From contig NZ_BMZN01000001.1 in NCBI RefSeq assembly GCF_014652815.1, forward strand, positions 252,866 through 316,865: DNA of 64,000 bases. Direction: 5' to 3'. Positions 37,338-45,728 of the stretch are shown in pieces (the first letter of the stretch is position 1; every line of letters starts with the position of its first letter). The notes below the pieces were generated by a model. The model saw only the letters and a program-made list of their open reading frames with translations, did no database searches and had not been told where the DNA came from. The stretch comes from Alcaligenes pakistanensis (GTDB lineage: Bacteria; Pseudomonadota; Gammaproteobacteria; Burkholderiales; Burkholderiaceae_B). The translations under genes were made by a program, and so were the position numbers.

Positions 37338-38342
37338 ATGTACTCTCAACTGCGACTGCTTTTTGACAACTTCACCCTGATCCTGATCAGCGTTGTGGCA
37401 CTGGCAAGCTTTTTCCCTGCCTACGGCCAAGGCGCGGTGATCTTTGATGTGATCACTGGCCTGGCTATTGCCCTGCTGTTCTTCATGCATGGCGCCAAGC
37501 TGTCCCGCGAAGCCATCATCGCCGGAGCCACTCACTGGCGTTTGCACTTGCTGGTCTTTGGCTGCACCTTTGTCATGTTCCCGCTGCTGGGTCTGGTGTC
37601 CAAACCCCTCTTGTTGCCTTTGCTGGGCATGCCATTGTTTATTGGCGTTCTGTATATGTGCGCTCTGCCCGGCACAGTGCAATCGGCTATTGCCTTTACC
37701 TCGATTGCACGCGGTAATGTGCCTGCTGCTATTTGCAGTGCTTCGGCCTCCAGCCTGATCGGTATTGTGCTGACGCCGGTACTGCTGAAACTGCTACTGG
37801 ATGCAGACGGCGGCTCGGCAAGCTCCACTCTGGAGGCTATCAAGAAAATTAGCCTGCAGTTGCTCTTGCCCTTTGTAGTGGGTCATTTGATGCGCCCTCT
37901 GATTGGCAAATGGATGGACCGTAACCGCAAATGGCTGCGCAGCGTAGACCAGTCTTCTATCTTGCTGGTGGTCTACACCGCTTTCAGCGCCTCGGTAATC
38001 GGTGGCCTGTGGCAAACAGTGCCGCCCAAGTCCTTAGCCATTCTGACTGTCGTGTGCGTGGTGCTGCTGGCTATCATTTTGTTCCTGACCACTTGGATGG
38101 CCCGCAAATTCGGCTTCAATAAAGAGGACGAAATTACGATTGTTTTTGGCGGTTCCAAAAAGAGTCTGGCTACCGGTGTTCCTATGGCACAGGTGCTGTT
38201 TACCGGTGCCGCGATTGGCCCAGCACTGCTGCCCATCATGATTTTCCACCAGATTCAATTGATGGCTTGCGCCTTTATTGCGAATAGATACGCGCAGCGT
38301 CCAGAAACTCCGGAAGAAAAAATCAGCCTGCAAAAGGCTTGA
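37338..38342 (+). CDS. Bile acid:sodium symporter family protein (YfeH-like)
   Basis: Inner membrane transporter of 334 residues with 9-10 hydrophobic helices, of the BASS/SBF-like family. Family landmarks are ALPGTVQSAIAFTSIARGNVPAAICSASASSLIG (crossover region) and GGSKKSLATGVPMA in the second crossover. The YfeH subgroup has no proven bile acid transport. It is divergent from the AraC regulator. A terminator follows about 70 bases after the stop. Confidence 0.9.
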   Translation: MYSQLRLLFDNFTLILISVVALASFFPAYGQGAVIFDVITGLAIALLFFMHGAKLSREAIIAGATHWRLHLLVFGCTFVMFPLLGLVSKPLLLPLLGMPLFIGVLYMCALPGTVQSAIAFTSIARGNVPAAICSASASSLIGIVLTPVLLKLLLDADGGSASSTLEAIKKISLQLLLPFVVGHLMRPLIGKWMDRNRKWLRSVDQSSILLVVYTAFSASVIGGLWQTVPPKSLAILTVVCVVLLAIILFLTTWMARKFGFNKEDEITIVFGGSKKSLATGVPMAQVLFTGAAIGPALLPIMIFHQIQLMACAFIANRYAQRPETPEEKISLQKA

Positions 38343-38410
38343 TCAACACAGATGTAAACATGGCCCGGATATTCTTGAAATCTGAGCCATGCAACATCAC
38401 CAGCATCCCA

Positions 38411-38441
38411 CAAGAAAACCGGCTGATCGCCGGTTTTCTTG
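38411..38441. terminator. Bidirectional terminator
   Basis: Thirteen-base perfect stem CAAGAAAACCGGC / GCCGGTTTTCTTG with loop TGATC, lying directly before the stop of the convergent gene at 38443. Confidence 0.8.
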
Positions 38442-38442
38442 T

Positions 38443-38925
38443 TTACAGATCCGAGATGTACACAAAAATAGTCGTACCGTCGTAATTGAAAGAGCCGTCA
38501 GGATTCTTTTTAGTCAGCACCTTGCGTAAATCGACAGGGTACAACCACCCCGCCCCCAGCAAACCGCCATTGATCGCCCGAATCTCGGTTCCACCGACTG
38601 CAATCGCCGCGTGGAAGAACTGCATACCGGTGACTCGGCAAAAGCCAATCGCTTTACCACCTGGCAAGGAACTTTGACCATCCCACTTTCTGCCTTTGGA
38701 GAAGTTGAATAAAGGCAGCCAGTTCTGCGCTGAGATAGTCGTTAATTGGCCGAAACTGATTTTAGCGTTATATAAATAACGCATATAAGCAGCGGCATCA
38801 TAACAAACGCCTTTCATATATGCCGTAATATCATCCGGCCCGTGAATCAAGTGATTATCTGCATAGATAATTCTATCGGGTGCGGAAAGCTGGGCGGTTT
38901 TCGTGCCTTTATCTGTCAAATTCAT
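38443..38925 (-). CDS. Unrecognised 160-residue protein, possible papain-like fold
   Basis: I do not recognise this family. The ATG at 38925 is preceded by AAGGAT. The protein is soluble, without signal peptide or membrane segment. Two stretches recall papain-like/NlpC-P60-type enzymes: a cysteine at the start of a predicted helix (Cys41 in MKGVCYDAAAYMRYLYN) and a histidine starting a beta strand followed by a polar turn (His105 in GMQFFHAAIAVGGTEIRAINGG). The end, DGTTIFVYISDL, is a likely edge strand. Secretion-system amidase effectors have this size and layout, but no vgrG, immunity or secretion gene is adjacent. Codon use is more AT-rich than in its neighbours and the upstream DNA is very AT-rich, suggesting transfer. 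The function assignment is an inference only. Confidence 0.75.
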   Translation of the reverse strand: MNLTDKGTKTAQLSAPDRIIYADNHLIHGPDDITAYMKGVCYDAAAYMRYLYNAKISFGQLTTISAQNWLPLFNFSKGRKWDGQSSLPGGKAIGFCRVTGMQFFHAAIAVGGTEIRAINGGLLGAGWLYPVDLRKVLTKKNPDGSFNYDGTTIFVYISDL

Positions 38926-38964
38926 GATTAAATCCTTGTGAGCAGATGAAAAACCTCGGCACAT

Positions 38965-39180
38965 AGTAGCAGTAGCGATTACGAAAAAATGCTAAATCAG
39001 CACTATCCACCGATTGAATTAAATAATCAAAAAATAAAATAGCGCCTAATTAGCAAGTCAATCTTATAGAAAAATAAATAATTAAATACCTAAAATAAAA
39101 ATAATAATAAAAACACCAATAAAACCCGCTTTATTGATTGAAAAATACAGTCATCTGCATAACTAAGAGGTATCAAAACC
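38965..39180. other. Very AT-rich gene-free stretch
   Basis: Roughly 200 bases dominated by A and T (many runs such as AAATAAATAATTAAAT), in strong contrast to the GC-rich surroundings, upstream of the orphan gene at 38443-38925. No gene was seen. It may be the promoter and silencing region of a transferred gene, or old junction DNA. Confidence 0.7.
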
Positions 39181-39226
39181 ACACGCTCATTCTTCTTTCT
39201 AAGTGCAAGAGCTCAACGCAAACAAC

Positions 39227-39262
39227 TAGGGCGTTGGAGCAGCCTTTTGCTCCAACGCCCTA
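39227..39262. repeat. Perfect 15-bp inverted repeat with 6-base loop
   Basis: TAGGGCGTTGGAGCA-GCCTTT-TGCTCCAACGCCCTA. There is no T-tract on the plus side (TATTCAG follows). On the minus strand the following bases are TTGTTTGCG, so a weak terminator is possible. It sits between the AT-rich stretch and the end of the TlpA-like gene. Confidence 0.7.
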
Positions 39263-39380
39263 TTCAGTCCCATTCCAATCGCAAGCAATACCAGCCGGCC
39301 AAGCCTAAGTATCAAACCTTCAGCAAGATGGGCAGAGCAATCCAGGCTCAGCCCCCTTAGCCGTATTCGGTCTATCCTGC

Positions 39381-40196
39381 CTACTTCAACTTGTTGATCT
39401 TGTCATTCAAGGTCGCTGCCGAGAGCTCTCCCGCCCGTACATCCACCAAACGCCCCTGCTCGTCCAGGAACAAGGTCGTTGGCAAGCCACGGCTACGTAC
39501 AGCCTGGCCCAGCTTCATTTGCGGGTCACGCCACATATTGCCCAGATCAAGGTTCTCCTCATTCAGGTACTTCTGGATCACATCCAGCTCCTCGCCCTGA
39601 TTGGCGAACACAATATTCACATCGGAGCGGCTGGACTGCACTTGTTTGAAGGCAGGCATTTCACGGCGGCACGGCGGGCACCAGCTGGCCCACAGATTCA
39701 CTACCGTCACCTTGCCCTGATACTGGTCCAGACTTTCAGGCGCCCTGAACTGGGCCTGCATGGGGATCAAGTCTATTTCGGGCAAAGGCTGAGTCGGCTC
39801 TGCCTGCCCCTTGCCTGTCACCACCATAATGAGCGAGAAAGCGGCCACGCCTACCGCCAAACCGCCTGCCGCAGCAGGCAGAACAGCCTTGTCGCGCAGC
39901 ACTCGCCACAAGACATAGAACCAACCTGCGGTGACCGCTGCCGGAATCATCAAGCCGCCGTCACGCAGATCCAGCCAGCTTAAGGGTTCACTTTGGTAAA
40001 AGTTCCATTGCTGAATCAGAAAACCCAAACGGCCTATTACCACACCCAAAATAATGGCCCGCCATAACACCGACTCGGCACGGGTTTGCTTGCGTCTATC
40101 CAGCCAGGCGGCCAGAAACAGCCCCAGTAATGCCGCGACCATAAAAGCAAACAAAGACGTGGCAAAGGTAAAGGGACCGAGCTGTATGCTTTGCAT
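39381..40196 (-). CDS. Membrane protein: Lgt-like N-terminal region fused to TlpA thioredoxin domain
   Basis: 271 residues. The N-terminal 125 residues hold about four membrane segments with an arrangement recalling part of prolipoprotein diacylglyceryl transferase (MQSIQLGPFTFATSLFAF..., GVVIGRLGFLIQQWNFY, DLRDGGLMIPAAVTAGW). The rest is a periplasmic TlpA/ResA-type thioredoxin domain with ASWCPPCRREMP (Cys173, Cys176) and SRGLPTTLFLDEQGR (cis-Pro). It would be an inner-membrane thiol-disulfide protein that reduces periplasmic disulfides, perhaps in cytochrome c or lipoprotein maturation. The full Lgt catalytic region is not present. The start at 40196 was chosen because AGGA is nine bases upstream. 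It follows trpF on the same strand. Confidence 0.85.
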   Translation of the reverse strand: MQSIQLGPFTFATSLFAFMVAALLGLFLAAWLDRRKQTRAESVLWRAIILGVVIGRLGFLIQQWNFYQSEPLSWLDLRDGGLMIPAAVTAGWFYVLWRVLRDKAVLPAAAGGLAVGVAAFSLIMVVTGKGQAEPTQPLPEIDLIPMQAQFRAPESLDQYQGKVTVVNLWASWCPPCRREMPAFKQVQSSRSDVNIVFANQGEELDVIQKYLNEENLDLGNMWRDPQMKLGQAVRSRGLPTTLFLDEQGRLVDVRAGELSAATLNDKINKLK

Positions 40197-40288
40197 AAAC
40201 ATAAATCCTGACAAGACCAAATAAAAAGAAACCCGCCATAAGCGGGTCGGGCCAATAGGAACAGACAGCGTTAGGCCTAAAAGATTCC

Positions 40289-40957
40289 CTAGCTCAGGGA
40301 AGCGCTACTCACTATCTGCATAAACTGGCCCATTTTGGTGTGGCATTTGATACCGGGCTCCAGCTCCACACCACTGCTGACATCAATGGCATAGGGCTGA
40401 TGCAAGGCCACACGCTCGGCCACATTGTCGATGCGCATGCCGCCCGCCAAAATCAACGGTGGCAAGCCGTCTCGACCTTCCAGGCGAGCTTGCAAGCCCT
40501 GAATCAGCTCAGGATCAAAGGCAGTGCCAGTGCCACCGTAGGCATCGTGATAGCCATCCATCAACCAGCCACGAGCGTCACCATACTTCAGGCATTGCTC
40601 AAGCAGCCCGTCTACCGTATCCAGGCCGGGGGCACCCACACGGAAAGCCTTGAGGTAAGGATGCGCATACTGACGGCATTGTTCTGGGCTTTCTTCGCCA
40701 TGGAATTGCAGCAAATCCGGTTGAACCTGCTCCAGAATTTCCTGCACAAACTCCGGCGAGGCATTCACAAACAAGCTAACCACCTGCACAAAGGCCGGAA
40801 CACGGGCGCGCAAAGCAGCCGCCTGTCCAGTGCCAAGCATCCGAGCACTTTTGGGATAGAACACAAAACCCACCGCATCCGCGCCCAACTGCACGGCTGC
40901 ATCAATATCCTGCGCTCGGGTAAAGCCACAAATCTTGACTCGGGTACGGCTGAACAT
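40289..40957 (-). CDS. trpF: Phosphoribosylanthranilate isomerase
   Basis: Third step of tryptophan synthesis from anthranilate. TIM barrel with the catalytic cysteine in VKICGFT (Cys10) and aspartate in GYHDAYGGTGTAFD or DVSSGVE near the C-terminus, where AIDVSSGVE is the phosphate-binding end. Length 222 is normal. In related Burkholderiales trpF usually lies between truA and trpB; here a TRAP transporter separates it from truA and no trpB follows. Confidence 0.95.
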   Translation of the reverse strand: MFSRTRVKICGFTRAQDIDAAVQLGADAVGFVFYPKSARMLGTGQAAALRARVPAFVQVVSLFVNASPEFVQEILEQVQPDLLQFHGEESPEQCRQYAHPYLKAFRVGAPGLDTVDGLLEQCLKYGDARGWLMDGYHDAYGGTGTAFDPELIQGLQARLEGRDGLPPLILAGGMRIDNVAERVALHQPYAIDVSSGVELEPGIKCHTKMGQFMQIVSSASLS

Positions 40958-40965
40958 CTCACATC

Positions 40966-40998
40966 CTTAAATAAAAAACGGGGGCTTGATGCCCCCGT
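40966..40998 (-). terminator. Terminator of the TRAP transporter operon
   Basis: ACGGGGGC-TTGAT-GCCCCCGT stem; on the minus strand it is followed by TTTTTTATTT. It lies 19 bases after the dctM stop and just upstream of trpF. Confidence 0.85.
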
Positions 40999-41016
40999 AT
41001 GAATCATAGAACACGT

Positions 41017-42690
41017 TTATTGGAAACTACTGGCGGCGTCATCGGTTCCAAATCCATAGCTATCAGATCCATACATGGATTCTGTACCAAATTGGATTTG
41101 CGAATCCTCCAGCAAGACTTCGCCGTGTTTGTAGTGCGTCACCAGTCCGGGGAAAGCCAGTACCGCGGTCACCATCAGCAACTGAATGATAATGAATGGC
41201 ACCGAACCCCAGTAAATATCAGTGGTCGCCACTCGCTTGATGCGCTCGCCTGTAACCTTATCCGTGTAGTCCTCTTTAGGAGCCACCGAGCGCAAGAAGA
41301 ACAGCGCAAAGCCAAAGGGTGGGTGCATAAAGGAGGTCTGCATATTGACCGCCAGCAGGACACCGAACCAGATCAGGTCAATGCCCATCTTGTCGGCAAT
41401 CGGTCCCAGCAGCGGCACAATAATAAAGGCCAGCTCAAAAAAATCCAGGAAAAAGGCCAAGAGGAAAGTCAGGAGACTGACGATGATCAAAAAGCCTAAT
41501 TCGCCGCCCGGCATATCAATCAGCAGATGCTCTACCCACAGGTCGCCGTTAATGCCACGGAAGCTCAGGCTAAAGACGGTGGAGCCCACCAGAATGAAGA
41601 CCACAAAGCAGGACAGACGGGTCGTGGATTCCATGGCCTGACGCAGCAGCTTCCAGGACAGACGACCACGCAATACCGCCATGATGATGGCACCGACCGC
41701 ACCCATGGCGCCCCCTTCGGTGGGAGTTGCCACACCGATGAAGATCGTGCCCAGCACCAGAAAGATCAGGAACAGCGGTGGGACCATCACGAACACAACT
41801 CGCTCTGCAATCTTCGAGAGCATTTTCAGCTTAAGCAGCTTGTTGAGCAGTGCAATTGTCCAGGCCGTAATCCCCCACAACAGGAGCAACACCACAATGT
41901 GTTCATCCATGGGGATATTGGGATGGGTGGCAAAATAGTGCTGCGAACCAAAGTAGGCAACCGCCGAGGCCACGATGGTCAAGGCGACCAGCGAGGTCAA
42001 ACCCCGACTGCCATTGTCTTCAATATAGATACGGGCTTCGGGCGGCAAAGCCGGTGCCGACTTGGGTTTGATGTAGGACATGACCACGATGTACAAGATG
42101 TACACCGCTGTCAGCAACAGACCGGGCAGCATGGCGCCACGGTACATATCACCGATGGAACGGCCCAGCTGGTCAGCCAGAATAATCAGCACGATGGACG
42201 GTGGAATAATCTGCGACAAAGTCCCCGAAGCCGCAATCACCCCGGTGGCCAACCTGCGGTCATAACCGTAGCGCAGCATGATGGGCAAGGAGATCAGGCC
42301 CATGGAAATTACAGAGGCCGACACCACACCTGTGGTGGCAGCCAGCATGGCACCAACCAGCACCACAGCAATGGCCAGACCACCGCGCAAGGGGCCGAAT
42401 AGCTGACCAATGGTTTCCAGCAAATCCTCGGCCATGCCTGATCGCTCAAGAATCAGGCCCATCAAGGTAAAGAAGGGAACCGCCAGCAAGGTGTCGTTCT
42501 CGACAATGCCAAATACCCGCTGTGGCAAGGCCTGGAACAAGGCAGGCTGCATCATGTCCAACTCAATGGCAACCAGTCCATACAGGACGCCAATAGCGGA
42601 CAAGGTAAAGGTGACAGGAAAACCCAATAGCAAAAATGCGATCAGGTTAAAGAACATGATCGGAGCCAGATTATCAACCAGGAATTCCAT
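41017..42690 (-). CDS. dctM: TRAP transporter large permease (DctM family)
   Basis: Twelve-helix inner membrane subunit that carries the sodium-driven transport of a TRAP system. 557 residues, longer than the usual 430. Signature parts are NDTLLAVPFFTLMGLILERSG, GAMLAATTGVVSASVISMGL and IPPSIVLIILADQLG in the first half, and GVATPTEGGAMGAVGA in the second. The extra length comes from an insertion of about 100 residues with additional hydrophobic helices between the halves (around residues 205-310), typical of the long DctM branch. The end (EDSQIQFGTESMYGSDSYGFGTDD) is a low-complexity tail. The small permease stop is two bases upstream. No binding protein gene is adjacent. Confidence 0.92.
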   Translation of the reverse strand: MEFLVDNLAPIMFFNLIAFLLLGFPVTFTLSAIGVLYGLVAIELDMMQPALFQALPQRVFGIVENDTLLAVPFFTLMGLILERSGMAEDLLETIGQLFGPLRGGLAIAVVLVGAMLAATTGVVSASVISMGLISLPIMLRYGYDRRLATGVIAASGTLSQIIPPSIVLIILADQLGRSIGDMYRGAMLPGLLLTAVYILYIVVMSYIKPKSAPALPPEARIYIEDNGSRGLTSLVALTIVASAVAYFGSQHYFATHPNIPMDEHIVVLLLLWGITAWTIALLNKLLKLKMLSKIAERVVFVMVPPLFLIFLVLGTIFIGVATPTEGGAMGAVGAIIMAVLRGRLSWKLLRQAMESTTRLSCFVVFILVGSTVFSLSFRGINGDLWVEHLLIDMPGGELGFLIIVSLLTFLLAFFLDFFELAFIIVPLLGPIADKMGIDLIWFGVLLAVNMQTSFMHPPFGFALFFLRSVAPKEDYTDKVTGERIKRVATTDIYWGSVPFIIIQLLMVTAVLAFPGLVTHYKHGEVLLEDSQIQFGTESMYGSDSYGFGTDDAASSFQ

Positions 42691-42692
42691 TG

Positions 42693-43310
42693 TTACTGGA
42701 CCTTAGAAACAGAGGTTGTTGCTTCACCTGCCTGAGCGATCTCTCGGATTTCCTCGGCAAGTTGCTCTTCCGCACTCAGTCCGCCCGAACCCAGCAAAGG
42801 ATTGGGACAGGCACCGCGTAAAAAGCCTATACATTTGATCAGATGCGAAATCCCGGCTAAGGCCAATAAGGCAAAGCCTACCGGAATTAAGAGTTTGACT
42901 GGCCAGCGCACCAGCCCGCCTGTATTGGAGGACTGCTCGTTCAGTACAAAGGACTGTTCGAAAAACGGAATAGAGAGCCAGAAAATGAGCAGCGTGGCGG
43001 GCAAAAGAAAAAAGATCACGCCGAAAACATCGATCCAAACCTGAACGCGTGGCGGGAAGCGTTCCGCCAGGGCATCCACCCGTACGTGCTCATTGACAAA
43101 GAAGGTGTAGCCGGCGGCCAATAAAAAGATGGCCCCAAACAAATACCACTGCAATTCAAGCCATTGATTGGAACTGACGCTATACACCTTACGCACAACG
43201 GCGTTGGTCGCGCTGACCACAACCACGATCAGGGTCAGCCAAGTCACGGACTTACCAACGACCGTATTCAGACGGTCGATAACACTAGACAATCGTAAGA
43301 GGAATTTCAT
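42693..43310 (-). CDS. dctQ: TRAP transporter small permease (DctQ family)
   Basis: Four-helix subunit of 205 residues that bridges the large permease. Recognised by NAVVRKVYSVSSNQWLELQWYLFGAIFLLAAGYTF and NEHVRVDALAERFPPRVQVWIDVFG, which match the DctQ domain. It is followed by dctM after two bases. The 175 bases upstream (43311-43485) hold the probable promoter and no dctP gene. Confidence 0.91.
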   Translation of the reverse strand: MKFLLRLSSVIDRLNTVVGKSVTWLTLIVVVVSATNAVVRKVYSVSSNQWLELQWYLFGAIFLLAAGYTFFVNEHVRVDALAERFPPRVQVWIDVFGVIFFLLPATLLIFWLSIPFFEQSFVLNEQSSNTGGLVRWPVKLLIPVGFALLALAGISHLIKCIGFLRGACPNPLLGSGGLSAEEQLAEEIREIAQAGEATTSVSKVQ

Positions 43311-43485
43311 GGCCTTGCTCAGGATATGGTCGCCTTCCGGGTTCGCTTGTGGCTAATCCCCGAAGGTTGTCGGCCTTATACAGATAAGAATGTAATAAAG
43401 AAAATGGCTTCACATTTTATACGATAGACGCCTGTGAAACCGGTTCGAATACCGGGGATAAACCCTTTAGAAACGGTCTAAATCA

Positions 43486-44310
43486 TCATTTTTTTTGGGC
43501 CGTTTCACCAAAACGCAAACCACTTAATTCGTAGAGCAAATCATCAGGCTTGGAGCTCGGAATACCGAACTGCTCGGGATAATCCACGCCAGCCAAATAC
43601 AGGCCGCTGGCATCAAAGGTGGGAGCCGATAAACGACGATCCCGCTGTGCCAATAAATGCAGCGCCCAGGACGGGGGCTGACGGCCCTGACCGATATAAA
43701 CCAGCATGCCCATCAGGTTGCGAATCATGTGATGCAAAAAGGCATTAGCGCTGAAACGGAACAGGAAGAAATCGCCCTGCTGTTCAATTCGAATATGCGT
43801 CATGGTGCGCACCGGGCTGGCCGCCTGACATTGAGAAGAGCGAAATGCGCTGAAATCATGCTGCCCCACCAGATGCTGGGCAGCCTCTTGCATCTGAGCC
43901 AGATCCAAAGGGCGATAGACCCAGGCGACCCGCCCTTGCAACAAGGGGGAACGCACCCGATGCTGACGAAGCAAATACACGTAATGACGACCTTGAGCCG
44001 AGAAGCGGGCATGGAAGTCGTCGGGCACCTCGTTTACCCATTGCACCGAGACCGAGTCGGGTAGCAAGGCATTAAGGCCGCGCACCCAGGACTCCAAGCT
44101 ACGCTCGGCAGTGGTATCCAGGTGAACGACTTGGTTTAAGGCATGAACGCCGGTGTCCGTACGACCAGCGCAGATCGTAGAAACAGGCTGGGCCGTAAAA
44201 CGGCCCAGTGCCTGCTCCAGAACATCTTGAACGGTGTTGCCACCGGCCTGACTTTGCCAACCCAACCAGGATGTCCCTTCATAGCAGACACCCAGTGCAA
44301 TACGTCTCAT
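43486..44310 (-). CDS. truA: tRNA pseudouridine(38-40) synthase TruA
   Basis: Isomerises uridines 38-40 in the anticodon stem of many tRNAs. 274 residues. The catalytic aspartate is Asp52 in CAGRTDTGVHALNQVVH; YEGTSWLGWQSQ, SARYVYL-like RHYVYLLRQ and FLHHMIRNLMGML are the other family blocks. It follows fimV by 12 bases on the same strand and is part of the leu-asd-fimV-truA block. Confidence 0.95.
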   Translation of the reverse strand: MRRIALGVCYEGTSWLGWQSQAGGNTVQDVLEQALGRFTAQPVSTICAGRTDTGVHALNQVVHLDTTAERSLESWVRGLNALLPDSVSVQWVNEVPDDFHARFSAQGRHYVYLLRQHRVRSPLLQGRVAWVYRPLDLAQMQEAAQHLVGQHDFSAFRSSQCQAASPVRTMTHIRIEQQGDFFLFRFSANAFLHHMIRNLMGMLVYIGQGRQPPSWALHLLAQRDRRLSAPTFDASGLYLAGVDYPEQFGIPSSKPDDLLYELSGLRFGETAQKK

Positions 44311-44322
44311 GGTGGGCTTACC

Positions 44323-45726
44323 TTACTGTCGCACAGGAGGCTCGTCCGAAGGCGGCTGATCCAGATCCAGATTAATTTTTTCCAGCTTTTCCCGAACCAT
44401 GGCCTCGCTGACAGGCGCTGGGGAATCATCGCCATTGCGATTTTCGCTATTGGCACGGCGTAAGACCCAGGTCACCAGGACCACGATCAAGGCCAGCACC
44501 ACGGCCATAACGGCCAACATATTTTCTTGAATCCAGGACACGGTCTTTTTAGCCTTGTTAACTGCACCGGCCATCTTGCCCGATTCGGACTCGGCTGGCA
44601 CGGCAATCGCTCCTGCCACGGCGGCAGAAGAAGCGGCGCCAGGGGCGCCAGAATGGGGTTCACCTGCGGCAGCCTTGCTGCCGGCATCGCTAAGACCCAG
44701 CTCGTTGGCTGAGTCCATAATCAAATCCTTGGCGGCCTCGCCTTGGGACTGCAAGGCACGACCCAGCGTGGATACATTGTCTTCCAGCTGCGAGACCCGA
44801 TCGCCCGTTTCACGCAATTCGTTTTGCAATTGCTGTTTGGCATCGCTGGCCTGAGCCCCCGCCGACAACAATAAGCGGTCTTGCCCCTGGCCTTGTGCGC
44901 CCGGCGTGCTGGAGCCAGTCTGTGCCACACCTTGAGAGGCGTCGGCCTGATCCTGCCCCGCCTGTACGGCAGAGCGCAAAGCCTGGGCCTGCTCGACATA
45001 GAAGCGACGGGCTTGGGCCTCGTCAATGGACAACATGGCCGCCGCATCCGGAATCTGCAGGGTCTTGCCTGCCTTCAGGCGGTGCATATTCTGATCGATA
45101 AATGCATCAGGATTTTGCTTTTGTACCGCCATCATCCATTGATACGAACTGACACCGTCTACTGCATGGCGACGTGCCAGTGCATGCAAGGTGTCGCCCG
45201 AGCGCACGCGCAGCGCACTTTGGGCTTGCACACTGGACGCACGCGTACCAGATGCCTGTACAGACACCGGCGCCTGCTGCGTCGCCTGCGCTTGGGTCAC
45301 GGCTTTCACGGCCACGGGGGCCGGAGCCAGCACACTGACCTGATGCAGGAACTGCCCGCTGTCACTTTGAATCTGCAAAAGCACATCGGCTACCGAGCCC
45401 GAGAACATCTGCTCGGAGGAGAGACGAATGCGTTGTACCTGCCCTTGGGCATCGCGCTCCATCACGGTTTTCAAAGAAGCCAGATCTACCGGAGGCGTCA
45501 GGCCGGCCTGTTGCCAGGCCGACAAGGGCGCAGGTGTCACCGTCAAAGACAGGCTTTCTTCAGCACTGATCTGTCGGATACCGACATCCAGCTTGAATAC
45601 CTGGTTGGGGGATGACACCAAACGACTATGGCCAATTTCCAAAGCGGAAACCGGCGCAGCCGCCAGCATCCCGGCCAATAGCAGGGCCGAACCCAGCGTA
45701 CGTACAGGATGCAGACGGCCAGCCAT
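44323..45726 (-). CDS. FimV/HubP-like peptidoglycan-binding membrane protein
   Basis: Polar hub-type inner membrane protein. Signal sequence cleaved near residue 28 (AAAPVSA-LEIG), FimV N-terminal domain (about 30-135, LEIGHSRLVSSPNQVFKLDVGI), one LysM domain (172-226), a coiled-coil-rich segment (about 290-325), and a transmembrane helix near residues 405-427 followed by an acidic cytoplasmic tail. At 467 residues it is shorter than Pseudomonas FimV (about 900) and lacks the long cytoplasmic tetratricopeptide end; the shortened form is common in Burkholderiales. It lies between asd and truA, two bases after asd. Confidence 0.88.
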   Translation of the reverse strand: MAGRLHPVRTLGSALLLAGMLAAAPVSALEIGHSRLVSSPNQVFKLDVGIRQISAEESLSLTVTPAPLSAWQQAGLTPPVDLASLKTVMERDAQGQVQRIRLSSEQMFSGSVADVLLQIQSDSGQFLHQVSVLAPAPVAVKAVTQAQATQQAPVSVQASGTRASSVQAQSALRVRSGDTLHALARRHAVDGVSSYQWMMAVQKQNPDAFIDQNMHRLKAGKTLQIPDAAAMLSIDEAQARRFYVEQAQALRSAVQAGQDQADASQGVAQTGSSTPGAQGQGQDRLLLSAGAQASDAKQQLQNELRETGDRVSQLEDNVSTLGRALQSQGEAAKDLIMDSANELGLSDAGSKAAAGEPHSGAPGAASSAAVAGAIAVPAESESGKMAGAVNKAKKTVSWIQENMLAVMAVVLALIVVLVTWVLRRANSENRNGDDSPAPVSEAMVREKLEKINLDLDQPPSDEPPVRQ

Positions 45727-45728
45727 GA

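Noticed and set aside
43437-43456. tRNA T-arm-like string CCGGTTCGAATACCGG
   Set aside because: The loop would have six bases and no acceptor, D or anticodon arms are found around it; it is a chance dyad in the TRAP promoter region.
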